Assembly: GCA_025617375.2 (NCBI GenBank)
Contig: JAMYGW020000013.1
Location: 1-64,000 of the forward strand
DNA: 64,000 nucleotides
Source: Acarospora socialis
Lineage: Eukaryota > Ascomycota > Lecanoromycetes > Acarosporales > Acarosporaceae
Direction of reading: 5' to 3'
Below the pieces are notes generated by a model. That model saw only the letters and a program-made list of their open reading frames with translations, searched no databases and had not been told where the DNA came from. Below are positions 21,191-31,785 of this stretch, in pieces (the first letter of the stretch is position 1; every line of letters begins with the position of its first letter). Position numbers and translations under genes: made by a program.

Positions 21191-21663
21191 GCTTGATACA
21201 TTTTATTCTTTTTCCCCTCTATTGCAGCGGCTTGACCATGTACATTCTATGGTACGGCTGGCTAAGACTACCCTTTCACCAGGGCACTCCTCCATTTGGT
21301 AGGGAGAGTAAGCAGAACTCAACAAGCCAACAGCACAACTGTAGCTCCAGCGAAGGCTGTGGCTCTCACACAAGGGCAGGTGAAGACTGCGGCTTCAGTC
21401 GAATCTGCTTGAAGACTGCCCTCAGCCGGTATGGAAATGTTCCACTTCCTCATAAATTAGATGGTAGATTCTAGTACGGCGATGATTGAGAGCAAAGCCC
21501 ATCTTTGCGTAGACTTGTTGATGTGGGAGTAGGGCGCACTCCAGGCCCTTGCAGCGAAACGACATTATGATCAGGCCGCACTGTAGGTCTATGTCCTTCT
21601 CAGTCTACCACTATGGACCTTGCTTTTTAGCGATCGGACATTCAACGATGGTGCTTGGATGCC
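21191..21663. other. Spacer between helicase B and helicase D
   Basis: About 470 bases between two decayed helicase copies. I see no frame with protein character and no hairpin module. It may be diverged N-terminal or promoter sequence of copy B. Confidence 0.4.
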
Positions 21664-22940
21664 CTAGCTCGTGTCATTGAATCCACTTGCCGCGGGCTTT
21701 CCAATTTGCCCATCCTCACTCCCGTTCTCCGGAGGCTGATCCTGTTCCATAGGATCAGTCATCTTGGGGCTCTCCATGCGTTGCTTTCCCTTGTCTTTTC
21801 TCACCTCCTCCGGAGATTGATCCTGTTGCATAGGTTCAATTGTCTCAGGGTTCTCTTCACTAGTGTTGGCAATGACAATCAGCCCATTATGGGCTTGCAT
21901 CAAACCAATGTACAGAGGGGGGGAATCGCACATGCTGGGTTGCTCCGTCGTACACAGCGTCAAGATCCTCATTCTGTCTCGTGGCTGTATTGTGTGCCAC
22001 TGCCAGGTCGTGGGGATTTCACTTGGGCTTTCTAGCCCTGCAATATATCCAGTGTCGAGACATCTCCGATATCGTAAGGTTCCCCAACATCATCTGCCAA
22101 GTGGAAGATGGTCTTGATCTGCCCTTTGTAGAAGGGCATGACCTGGATGCAGACTTTGGGATTCCTTGACGGATCAGGATTCGCATCAGATCAGTGGTAA
22201 CGGTCGTGTTGGCATAGTTCTGAAGCGATGGGCCGTTTTCCTCTCGGCGAGAAACGCCTCGAGCGACGTCGATCATCCAGTATTCGTTACCGTTGCCGTT
22301 CGGACCTTGGATGTGGTAATCTCGCAATGAGACATTTCTCATCATCTGTCGAATGGGGTTGTCTTGTTTGACAGACTCGGCATCGAACAGTGTCGCATCG
22401 TAGAAGTGGCGAGATGGAAAGCTCGAGATCTCTGGGCACATGCGGTATTGAAGGTCCAACATGATTGCCGAAAGTCCCTTCGCGATCACGAGCGCAAGGA
22501 GAGATATCTTGAGGTTCGCTTCAAACTCATTTCCCTGCCTGGATGTGACCATCGGTTGCAACTGTTGTTCGTTGCCGACGAGAAAGGTAGCCATCCAGTC
22601 CGGGTATAGTAATTGGCACAAGGGTCGCTGGTATTGCTGCCTGACCTGCCTCGCCAATAATCAATACGGAGGGGATGAAGCTTTCGCGAACGGTATCACT
22701 GCCAGAGTTGTTGCAAGTGGCAAGGAGAAAATTTGTCTCCTGGCTAACACGTACAACCTGGTTCTCGTATTCCTGTCTGGGGCTGACGCGCCCCTCGTTC
22801 GAAAGCAGTCCGTTGTTTGCATTGTACGGGTATATAAGGTGGCGCTACTTCATTGAAAGATCATCTGGGCATATAGACTGCCCTCCGACGGTAATGGCTC
22901 GAATCATGGCGGTATCCTTGAGCTTAAAATCATTGGCGGC
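21664..22940 (-). pseudogene. Helicase D: partial SF1 helicase copy
   Basis: This copy starts abruptly with KAANDFKLKDTAMIRAI, which aligns to the middle of helicase C (FEFEDTGMNRAIARSQG). It proceeds through LLATCNNSGSDTVRESF, a changed motif II (VLIIGEAGQAAIPATLVPI, family DEAA), motif III LVGNEQQLQP, motif IV LQYRMCPEISSFPSRHFYDA, a motif V-like VSTLDILQG and a motif VI remnant (HNGLIVIANTSEE). It ends in an acidic Gln/Pro/Glu-rich tail (MEQDQPPENGSEDGQ). Several frames are used. It has no Walker A or N-terminal region. It lies head-to-tail directly after copy C. Confidence 0.75.
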
Positions 22941-25900
22941 TTTGAGGTCGGCTACGCCAGTCCTTCGATGTGATCATTGGTTGCAGTTGTGCTTGATCTG
23001 CGACAAGGATGGCAGCCATCCAGTCCGAATACGCAGTCATCGGGACAAGGGTTGCCGGTAACGTGGCTTGAGCTGCTTCGTCAACGATCAGCACAGATGG
23101 CTCGAAGGTGTCGCGGATGATCTCGCTGCCAGAGTTATTGCAAATGGTGAGAATGACGTCCGCGTTTCGAATGACGCGTGCTACCTGGCACTCGTACTCG
23201 TACCGGAGTTCGTTGAGTTCGTCCCTCGTCATCAGTTCTTCGAGGCTATTGTATCGCTCGATGAGTTGCCAGTACCTCAGTGAAGGGTCGTGTGGCGTTT
23301 GGAGTGTGCCCTGGGAGCGTGCGATAGCCCGGTTCATGCCGGTATCCTCGAACTCGAAGTCTCTGCTAGCCTGTATGTCGGCTTGGACCATTTCCCAAAT
23401 TCGGAATGCCATCGACATGCCTCGAGGAAAGTCATGTCTCTTTTCGTTGCGCTCGTAAATGGCCGCGTAGTCTTTTCTAAGAGCCTCGGACCCTTCCACA
23501 AACTTTTCGACCTCTACAGAGTCATGTTCGACAATGACCTCCGCAGTAACTAGCTGGGAGAGCATGGTGAGGTATATTGGGTCCTGCTCCCAGTCGTTGG
23601 CATGAGATGGTTGAGATGGCAAGGGCGCATCAGGGAGAACATAATCTCCCCCCTTTCTCCCGAATGTATTCTCCCGGTCGATGGTTATGATTTCCAGTCG
23701 AAGAATCTTCTTGTCTTTAGGCAGTACCTCCCAGAGCTTTCTTGCAATCTCCTTTACCACTTCATTGCTGGGGCAAGTGAGGAGAATCTTGTGACGAATC
23801 TCAGTCAACAAATCAACAAGATGAGAGATTTTTGTTGTCTTGCCTGATCGAGGAGGCTTGGACGAGCATCATCTTGTTGACAACTGAGGCGACACTTTCC
23901 ATGACCTTCATCTGCCCTTCGTTGAACATTTTCCGCTTCTCAGCCAGCCGAGTCAAGTACTTTACTTTATTCTCCTCTTGGCCGCCTGGTCCACCAGAGA
24001 GGTCAGTGTACTCGGCAATCCCATGGTGTGTGTCGGCGACGGCTGACAATCGAAGAACGCTGAGGTCGTCACGTGAGATTTTGCAGAAGTCTTGAACTGC
24101 CGCCACCTCTCGCTCTGCCGGAGTGTCGTTGAAGATATGTCTGAGGTAGGCATTTGGCAACTTTTCCCTGACGCGACTGGGGCTGTCAAAGGCTTTCTGC
24201 CCCCTAGCGTTCGAAGGCTTTTGTCAGAATTGGGCAGAAGTGTGCCCCCAACTGAGTCAAGGTGTCAGCTTTAGCACCGCAGACTCTGCCAAACCACTGT
24301 TCTTCTTTCGGAGATATGAGATGCGTGCCGTTCCCTCCTTTCCTGTTAGCCCAGTCCAGGGTGAAGATTGTACCCTCTCGGGGAGCAGATTCCACCAATC
24401 CTTGCTCATTTGGAGTCATTTTGACATAGCCGTAGTAGGAGTTACGAAACTTCGACTGAGCCTTGGTCAATTTCTGCTGCGAATGCGACCGGTCAGTTGG
24501 ATACCGGTATGTCTTCAGCAGGAAGAATTTATGAGGACATGAAGACATGTGTGCAATCCGTCCTCGCTGCCACTGGTACTCTCGAATAACACCCACCGAG
24601 TAGTAAATCTCAAACTCCAGCTCTGATTGAAAATGCAACTTAGGCTGAAGGGTGTGGAAGCTTCGGGGTATCTGGCCCACATCCTCTACCTTGTTGACCT
24701 CCGGATATTTGCAGTACATGCCTCCTTGAAAGGAACGAATTGGAGCCAAGTTCAAGTCAGCATTGAGCTCCCAAGTAGGAGGCGCGAGGTACTGATGCAG
24801 TGGTGGCAGATGCTTCTCGAGCACAATCTGAAAATGCTTCAGAGTGCTCTGCACATGGTTCTGTACACCACCTGGCGGCGCAACATACCAGACAGTGACC
24901 TTGCATGGTCGCAGTCTGACTTGATCTAGAGTCTCAAGATGATCAAAATCCATATGGCTGACAGTTTCACGCTTGACGCCCTCAAGGGCCACAATCTGAC
25001 TCCAAAAGCTGACACTTATAACCTTTGTTAAGAGATCCGAATAAGTCGTCGCAAGAATCTCAGGCATGGCAACCTTAGGGTTGCGTTTGAGCGGATGAGA
25101 TATCTCGAGATCAGTGATCTGATACTGAGGATTGCCCGGATCCAGGATGAGACCAGGCTGCCATATACAGAAGAGCTCCTGAAATACCCCAGTTGCTTTG
25201 CTCTTGTCGGAAGACTTGTTAAAAAATTCCTCTTTGACGATAGAGAAGCAGAGCTTGATCCATGGAACGTCCATTCTCCCTCCTTGGATGTGTACGTTGA
25301 CTTGGTAATGGGGAAGCTGGCCATGAGGTGCGCCGAACCAGGTACCATCGTTTACCCTAATGTAGCACTTCCTGCTGCCCTTTGGATCGACAATCTCACG
25401 AAAGTTGAAAGGTTGAGGGGCAGTCTTGCCCATCTCGATATCCTCAGGCTCCGATCGAGCGTTCTTTTTCGGGCGAGAAGAGTCTGGCGACGGCAACCTC
25501 AGCCGCTTCGATGGTTGTGTAAGAAGCTGGTCTGCAAGCTGGCTGACTTGTTCGAAGTTGAGAGCTCAAGAGGCAGGTACAGACTGCCTGAGGGCATCCA
25601 GCTGGTTGTTCAATCTAGGCAAGACACCAGCGCTGCCCTTGGATTGAGCTATATTATCCATCGCGTGAGAGAAGTAGAGCGCGGCGGCAGCCCGGAAAGA
25701 TGCAACTTGATGGTCCGCTTCCGGGTTCAAGACACGGTTCAAGTTGCTGCTCAACTCCTCGATCGTCTAGTCACCAGCTTCTGGGCTGCTGCAGTTTCGC
25801 TCGAATCCTCCATCTCCTGGGCACTAGCTTCTGTGCCGGCAGTTTCAGCTCGAGCTGCCGCATTTTCGCTCGAGCGCTCCATCTTCTCGTCACCAGCTTC

Positions 25901-26026
25901 TGTGCCGACGTGCTCAACCTCAGGGGCTACGCCTTGGCCTGAGCCGTCCATTTCATCCGTGCCAGCCTCTTGGATGGAATGGATTTCAGGTTGAGGGTCA
26001 GCAGAGTTGCTTGCCCCATCTTTCAT
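22941..26026 (-). pseudogene. Helicase C: most complete UPF1/Nam7-type SF1 helicase
   Basis: The first ATG is 26026, with an acidic Glu/Ala-rich N-terminus, then a basic segment (SRPKKNARSEPEDIEMGK). A 400-residue unknown N-terminal region follows (NFREIVDPKGSRKCYIRVND onwards), then a Q-motif-like FNEGQMKVMESVASVVNKMM and a Walker A with the core PPRSGKTT (about 23850). Next come motif Ia ILLTCPSNEVVKEIARKL, motif II VLIVDEAAQATLPATLVPM (intact DEAA) and motif III LVADQAQLQPMI, after which the copy ends. I see a frame change near 25770, an in-frame TGA near 25566, a frame change near 24210 and another just before Walker A near 23855. All are small lesions, so recent decay or sequence error are both possible. 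Hairpin module copy 2 lies upstream. Confidence 0.75.
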
Positions 26027-26114
26027 CTCGAGATCGTCATCCCGCTTGATCTCGTTATCTTCGAACCACTCGTCATTGGACTGAAGAGTCTGGCGGGTGG
26101 GATCGCTAGATATG

Positions 26115-26545
26115 TTGGATAAATAGCACTGAACGGAGTCAGCGCTGAGAAAGACCGTGAGGTCTTGTGTTTGATTAATAGCACTGAACGGAGTCAGCGC
26201 TAAGAAAGACCGTGAGGTCTTGGGTTGGTAATATGACGCGGAACGAGGTCCACGTCAAAAAAGACACGGGCAGAACAAGTCCACACCGTATCGATGGCCG
26301 TAAGGCCGAGAGAGACCGCAAGGTCTAAAGACCATGAGGTCTTGGGTTGGTAATATGATGCAGGACGAGGTCCCACACCAAAAAAGACACGGGCAGAACA
26401 AGTCCACACCGTATCTGTGGCCGCAAGGCCGAGAGGAAACGTCTAAAAAGACGCAAAGAAAAATTGAGCGAGGTAGGGAAGAGAAGAATAATGTCGAGGG
26501 TGCGGATGGGCCTACAGGATGAACCCGTAGGCCCATCTGATGGAG
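26115..26545. repeat. Hairpin module, copy 2
   Basis: Same architecture as 12783-13230. Hairpins are AAGACC-GTGA-GGTCTT (26151, 26206), GGCC-GTAA-GGCC (26296), AGACC-GCAA-GGTCT (26313), AAGACC-ATGA-GGTCTT (26329), GGCC-GCAA-GGCC (near 26419) and CGTC-TAAAAA-GACG (near 26440). The 20-mer ACGGGCAGAACAAGTCCACA recurs at 26266 and 26389. An extra 10-bp stem TGGGCCTAC/GTAGGCCCA closes the right end. It sits about 90 bases upstream of the first ATG of helicase C, and the minus-strand frame stays open into it, so the leader boundary is uncertain. Confidence 0.9.
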
Positions 26546-28140
26546 TATGCTATTGTTGAGGCCAAGCTGCGATGGAATTATGTCGTGGATGTAAGTGGGA
26601 TATGAAGAGGAAAGAGAGAAGGAAAGAAAGAAAGAGGTGCGAGGTTCGAAGTTTTGTTCGCCCGGTGTGTGGTGAATATGAATTGTGTTACGAAGTGAGA
26701 TTGTGTGTGAATCAATGAGACTGTGTTACAGAGTGAGATTGTGTTATGCAAAGTGAGGTCTTTCGAAAGCAATCTCGCTGTTGCAAACGGTCAGATAATA
26801 CTATCATTAGACAATGCATGGCAACTTCATGGCAGTAGGAGGCGCCACATTTTCTAACTAAACACTTCTAGGCGACAATGAAGAAATCCAATAAGTGACA
26901 TCTTACTGATTATTCCGCGAGCCTGATAACACAGTTACATTATCACATGGTAGCTCCCAGCACTATGGGTGCGAGACTGTAAGCTTAGTACGTATGATGT
27001 AAACGGAGAATGACGCCTCCATTGTAAGTACACCAGCGGCAAGCCCTAGCGATCATACATACCGTCTTGCCATCCAGGCATTCAAAGCCATCTCCTTTTC
27101 GAGCTCAGATAAATGAGTATATACTCTGATCTTGTGTGTCACTCTTGCTAAATTTTCGCTGATGGACCCTGGCTTGATAGCAGTGCAACTGACTCTTCTT
27201 CCTTGATAACTCCACTGTCGGAGGGAGTGTTGCCTCTCGTACCTCTCTCTCTGCCGCCACCCGTTCCGAAGGGGTCTTGATCCTCGATACGAGCTATACT
27301 AAGCTTAGAACCAACCTCCCAGCTGCACGTACCTCCACACTGCCAGGTCCAGTCCAGAAATCCGACTCTGGGAAGTAAAGACTTCATACCATTAGGTCTG
27401 TTCTCATATCCCCGTCCGGAGTCAGTATCAATTAACTAACTTCTCCTAACGATCACCCAGCCCCTTGAGTTCAAGATCAATGAACCTGATCCTCCTCCTA
27501 CACCAACCAGATAGAATCGTGCCGGCACAGTCCTATGAACTGCAACCGCAATGCAGTTCGCAGAGCACACATTGTATCTAGGAAAGCGCCGCTATTCTGG
27601 ACGGCTCATCGGTGCCATAGCACGCCTATCTGCGGTAGGCTAGATAAGAGGAAGAGGTCATCAGTTGCTGCAGCAGGAGCATTGCTGCCTGCTGGGTTGC
27701 GTAGTTGGATCTGGCTGCCTACTTAAGCATCAAGTGTTTAATCCGCAGACGGGATACGGTAGGCCTTTCCAGTAGTTGCTGGGAGCGTCGTGAAGAGGTT
27801 ATGGTAAGGCTGCTTTCGGGATATTCTTGTAACATAGTAGCCTTCAGTCGAGACATTTGGATGTGGCTTTTGATCTCAGTGGTGCTTTACTTCGAACACT
27901 CCTGGTATGCGTAACTTGGTCAGCGTATCATGAACTAGATATGTAGATATCAAAGATAACTGGTACAAATCAGAGTGGAACGGCTAGACTTTAAGCCAAA
28001 GTTGCGGTATGCTCACTGACTCTCCCACCCGCGATTCCAACCTTGGGATATCCGCAATCCTGTCTTAGAAGATACTGTAAAGCTCCATCGTCGTGCGGAT
28101 AAAGCCTTAGGAACAGTGTAGAAAAAGAAAAAAATAATAC
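26546..28140. other. Intergenic, no gene supported
   Basis: A GA-rich run (26597-26637) and repeated GTGTTACGAAGTGAG/GTGTTACAGAGTGAG words form the outer flank of hairpin module copy 2. A minus-strand frame at 27148-27387 ends in SGVIKEEESVALLSS, which has the look of a decayed protein C-terminus, but I cannot name it. Nothing else coding is seen. Confidence 0.5.
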
Positions 28141-29060
28141 AGGTTGAGCCACCCGTCAGTGTTGAACCCGATGACTTTATCCTTCGGTTTTAACGCACCA
28201 CGCTTAGAAAAATCCCATCACAATGAACGGAGTCACCGCGAAAGTCCCACCCTGTGTTGAACAGTGCGGACAACTTTCCATAAGCTAATTGATTACATAT
28301 AGCATGATCAGTGTATGAGGCACCCTTTGCATCCACATCAGCACTAAACCCTAACAACTTCTCAATCAGACTGACCTCTTGGAAGGCATCCGACACTCAC
28401 CGACTCCACACTCTATTCTCATTTTGAAGCAAGTAGCATATATTTGGTCAACTTATTTCCCAAGATTGCCAAAAAGAGAAAAGGAATAAAAAAAAATGAC
28501 TCGTATACACCAACGTGTAATACTTTTGAAAGGTTCAGCCCCAGGATTGAACCCATGACCTAATCCTGCGGTTTTAAGGCACCACGCCAAAGCTTGAGGC
28601 TCGAAGTCTCAGCTTCTGTGTAAGGTTGCTATAGCACCGGACGAGGTCCCATACTAAATTCCAGCACTGCCCAACAAGTAGGTGTGTGCCGTTTGCTACA
28701 CTATGTGCAGCGTGCCGAAGCACGTTTGTTGGATGTTTAATTGATTATATATAGTATAACCAGAGGATGATTTGCTGTTTCTACACGCATCAGCACTGAA
28801 CCCTAAAAGCTTCTCACATAGACTTACTCCTTTCGTCAACCCTCTCAAGTATTTTAAAAAAAAGAATTTTTTTGAAAGGTTCAGCCACACGTCCAAGAAT
28901 CGAACCCATGACTTAATCCTGCGGTAGGATACCACCCAAATTAGAAAGGGGCGAACGATACGTCCAGCCCCACCCAGCACTGCTCACGTCCACAACGCGT
29001 AAACAGTGCTGGGCACGTTAGTTCAAGGTTAATTAATTATATATCCTCTTCTCCGCACCA
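28141..29060 (-). repeat. Tandem tRNA-related SINE-like repeat, three copies
   Basis: Three tandem units (heads near 28141-28205, 28529-28590 and 28872-28937) share, on the minus strand, a tRNA-like segment with a pol III B box matching GWTCRANNC in each copy (GTTCAACAC, GTTCAATCC, GTTCGATTC). An A-box-like TGGCGTGGTGCC lies about 30 bases before it in copy 2. Each segment is followed by a T-rich or A-rich run. A body with TAATTGATTAYATATAG and CAGCACTRAACCCTAA is shared at least between copies 1 and 2. Copy 2 also carries GGACGAGGTCCCA, a word found in the hairpin modules. I see no protein gene. Confidence 0.6.
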
Positions 29061-29542
29061 CACAGAGAAACTTGTCTGCATATCAAAGTCCCAATCTTGT
29101 CAGCAACACCTTACCATTCTAAGACCTCCCAACCTTCATGCTCTCGTGCTTTATTCTTTGGTAATCAGCATGGCTTGCAAGGCATTGAGTCAATCACCTT
29201 CTAGCAGACTCCATAGTCTGATGCTGGCAACTCTCATTGCTCATCTCTTATAATGTCACGTCGTTAGGACCGCATCATTCACGTAGTTTCGAGTATCTTC
29301 TCTTCAAGCTTGCATTAGACTATGTTGCCATGGTTCAATCTCTTTATAGAACATGACCGGAGGTATCCAGATGATATCTAATAAAACCCCACGAGCTCCT
29401 TTACTCCAGTAGTCCTCCTGTAAGCATGTTTAGGAGGCCTATATCCACAGAACAAGCACCCAGTGAGACTGACAAATATTGCCACCAAGATGCACAACTC
29501 CCGATGCTAAATACGTAAGCTAGATAGATAGAACTGCTATCG
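29061..29542. other. Intergenic, no gene supported
   Basis: About 480 bases between the SINE-like repeats and the 3' end of the membrane protein gene. I see no coding frame, repeat or RNA structure. It marks the boundary between repeat-rich subtelomere and gene-dense DNA. Confidence 0.5.
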
Positions 29543-30731
29543 TTATTCGTGAGTACGAACGTTCGTCGAAAGCCGTGACGGTTCGTGGGTCATCAGCTCG
29601 GGAATGGTAGGACCGGAATACGGTGCATCCGCGGTCGTTGGAGGATACCGACCGCTGACGGGTGAGAAAGGCGGTTGCCCGGATTCGGAGGGCGCGTTCG
29701 TTGAGGTGCGGTCAAAGGTCGTCTCCGACCTCGGTCTGTTGTGCATATACCCGGCTGGTGTCATGGGCCAGGAAGAGTTGTCTTGCTCGGGCTTCTGATT
29801 CGAGCCGTACAGTATCTCCTCGCCGTTGGATGTCCGGTGTGGGAGTGTTGATTCGCGGAGCTTGCGTTCCCTCCGTCTCTTCCTAAGTAGACACCATGCC
29901 ACTGTCGCCACTAGCACCAATGCGACGGAACCGCCGGCAGCTATCCCGCCTATTGCGCCTGGGCTCAAGGACGAACTCGATGTTGCCGCTGCTGGTGAGG
30001 GACTAGGATCTGCTGTATGACTGGGGGTCGGAATGGTGGCCGACGCGGCTGACGATGTAGATGACGAGGTGGACGTAGAAGTGGAGATGGATGACGAGGA
30101 CGAGGTCGTACTTCCGGCGAAAGGGTTGTGGTTGACGCCGGAGTTGGTCGTGGTCAAGACTGATTTGGTATATCCCGGTGTTATGGCGCATCCAAAGCCC
30201 GTTGACCCCGATGCGTAGAGATATGTCGCGCAGTATGGTATGCGCCCCTCGCTATATCAGAAATCAGTATCCATCTCAAAGTTCTCATAGCAAGTCAAGC
30301 GAACCATGTCAAGGCGGCAACGTTAGCGGATTGACTCGGAGTCGTTCCATTATAACATGTGGTATAGAGAGCAGCGCAGCCAGCTCCACCTGTCGAACAA
30401 CAACCAACAAAGGAAGCCGTTGCGGCACATGTATAGCCCGAGTTACAGGAGACTGTATTATCTTGATAAGAGTCAGTTACTGCTCAAACACACTTTTTTT
30501 GGCCGTAAAGAGCTCACCAGCATTACCCTCAACCCATCCGCATATCGCAGGATCGCCATTGAGTCGTTTGAACAATTGTGAGGGACTTCCTGGATATGAC
30601 GTCGGTAAAATCTCAATTTCACCGTAGTTCAAATGCAATCCCGCCGCCGTAGGAGTTGGTAGGAAACCAGGCGATGCTCTGCCGACCTGGGCGAACAGTA
30701 TACCAGCTACCACAAGACATCTCATCGCCAT
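29543..30731 (-). CDS. Single-pass membrane protein with Cys-rich ectodomain
   Basis: Exons 30731-30518, 30452-30305 and 30251-29543, with introns of 65 and 53 bases that keep frame, give about 356 residues. The start ATG 30731 leads straight into a signal peptide (MAMRCLVVAGILFAQVGRAS). The ectodomain has regularly spaced cysteines (ICGW, SCNSGYTCAAT, VGCCSTGGAGCAAL, TTCYNG, YCATYLYASG, FGCAI). A Ser/Thr stalk follows, then one membrane helix (AIGGIAAGGSVALVLVATVAWCLL), a basic stop-transfer RKRRRERK and a Pro/Ser-rich cytoplasmic tail. This layout is common in fungal cell-surface sensor-like proteins; no WSC domain is evident. Ligand and partner are unknown. The second donor (GTTCGC) is weak but its phase fits. 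Confidence 0.8.
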
Positions 30732-31785
30732 AGCGGTTGACAGCGATACATCAAACACAGAATCACAGAGAGCGAGGTGGTAGAATTGTATATGTGTTTC
30801 AAAAAAAGAAGCTTCGGTGGTAGTCGTCTTGCCTCCCTGAGATCCATCGAATCAAAACTCCTCATCAATTCTTCGCTGCACGGATATTATTTGCCGTGAC
30901 GTCTGCACGCTATACCCCCTCTCGCATGTTGATGGCAAGTCAGCGCAACCAGCGTTTCCGCCATTCTGACCATTTCCCACATGGGATGGCCCGACCTATT
31001 TTCGGCTTTGGACCCTGGACTCTGAGAGGCAAAACCGACGCGACTGGAAGACTGAAGCAGCGTGTTGCCGAAATGAAGCACCAAGATGGCCGCCTAAGGA
31101 TGCCGGCTATCCAATTGGGTTAGCCAGTCCGTCTATTGATTGATGGAGAGTGTTTGCTTGCCACTTTTGCTCGCCGCTCGAGGGACGTTGGGTATTGTTG
31201 TGCTTTGCTGCCAAGTTTTGCTGTGCTTCCGCAAGGATCACTACCTTAGTGGAAAGACAACCACGAATTGAACTCTATCGCGCACGCTGAAATATCATGC
31301 CTTGCCCGAAACTCGCAAGCGTTGAAGCTTGCGCAAGACGAGCTTGACAGGTTGAGAAATGATCGCCATAACAACGGTACGTGACTGGAGAGTGGAGAGG
31401 TCCTCTGACTTACCAGTAGAGTCCCTGCTTCATCTCATGCCCGCGTCCCCATAGTCCACACTCCTACTTACTTGTACTCGTAGGCCCGTTAGCTGACTGG
31501 TCCAAAGCTACTGTGTAAGGACGGCACCGGTCCTCATCATTTGCAGACCGGCACAGGTACCTGACGCCACACCGAAGACTTAATTGCCATGGCCGCTTTT
31601 TCGAGGGAGAAAGTGTTTGGGATGGGACAGACGCCTCCTGGAGTCCCTGACAGGAGCACTCCCTGTTCTTACTGACCTTGAGAACTTACCCTATGCGACT
31701 CTGTTTTCTTACGTTGATTGTCTGTCAACACCGTGCGAGTATAGCCGTTTCTGAAGTTCAGCAATATCAGTCGTTACTTGTATAG
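30732..31785. other. Divergent intergenic region
   Basis: About 1.05 kb between two divergent cell-surface genes (the membrane protein to the left and the fasciclin protein to the right). I see no credible frame. It should contain both promoters; no specific site is assigned. Confidence 0.5.

Noticed and set aside
14569-26026. Helitron or RecQ telomere-linked helicase
   Set aside because: Motifs (DEAA, QYRMCPEI, SRARYGLILVGN) are UPF1/Nam7-type; there is no Rep HUH domain and no RecQ DExH box.
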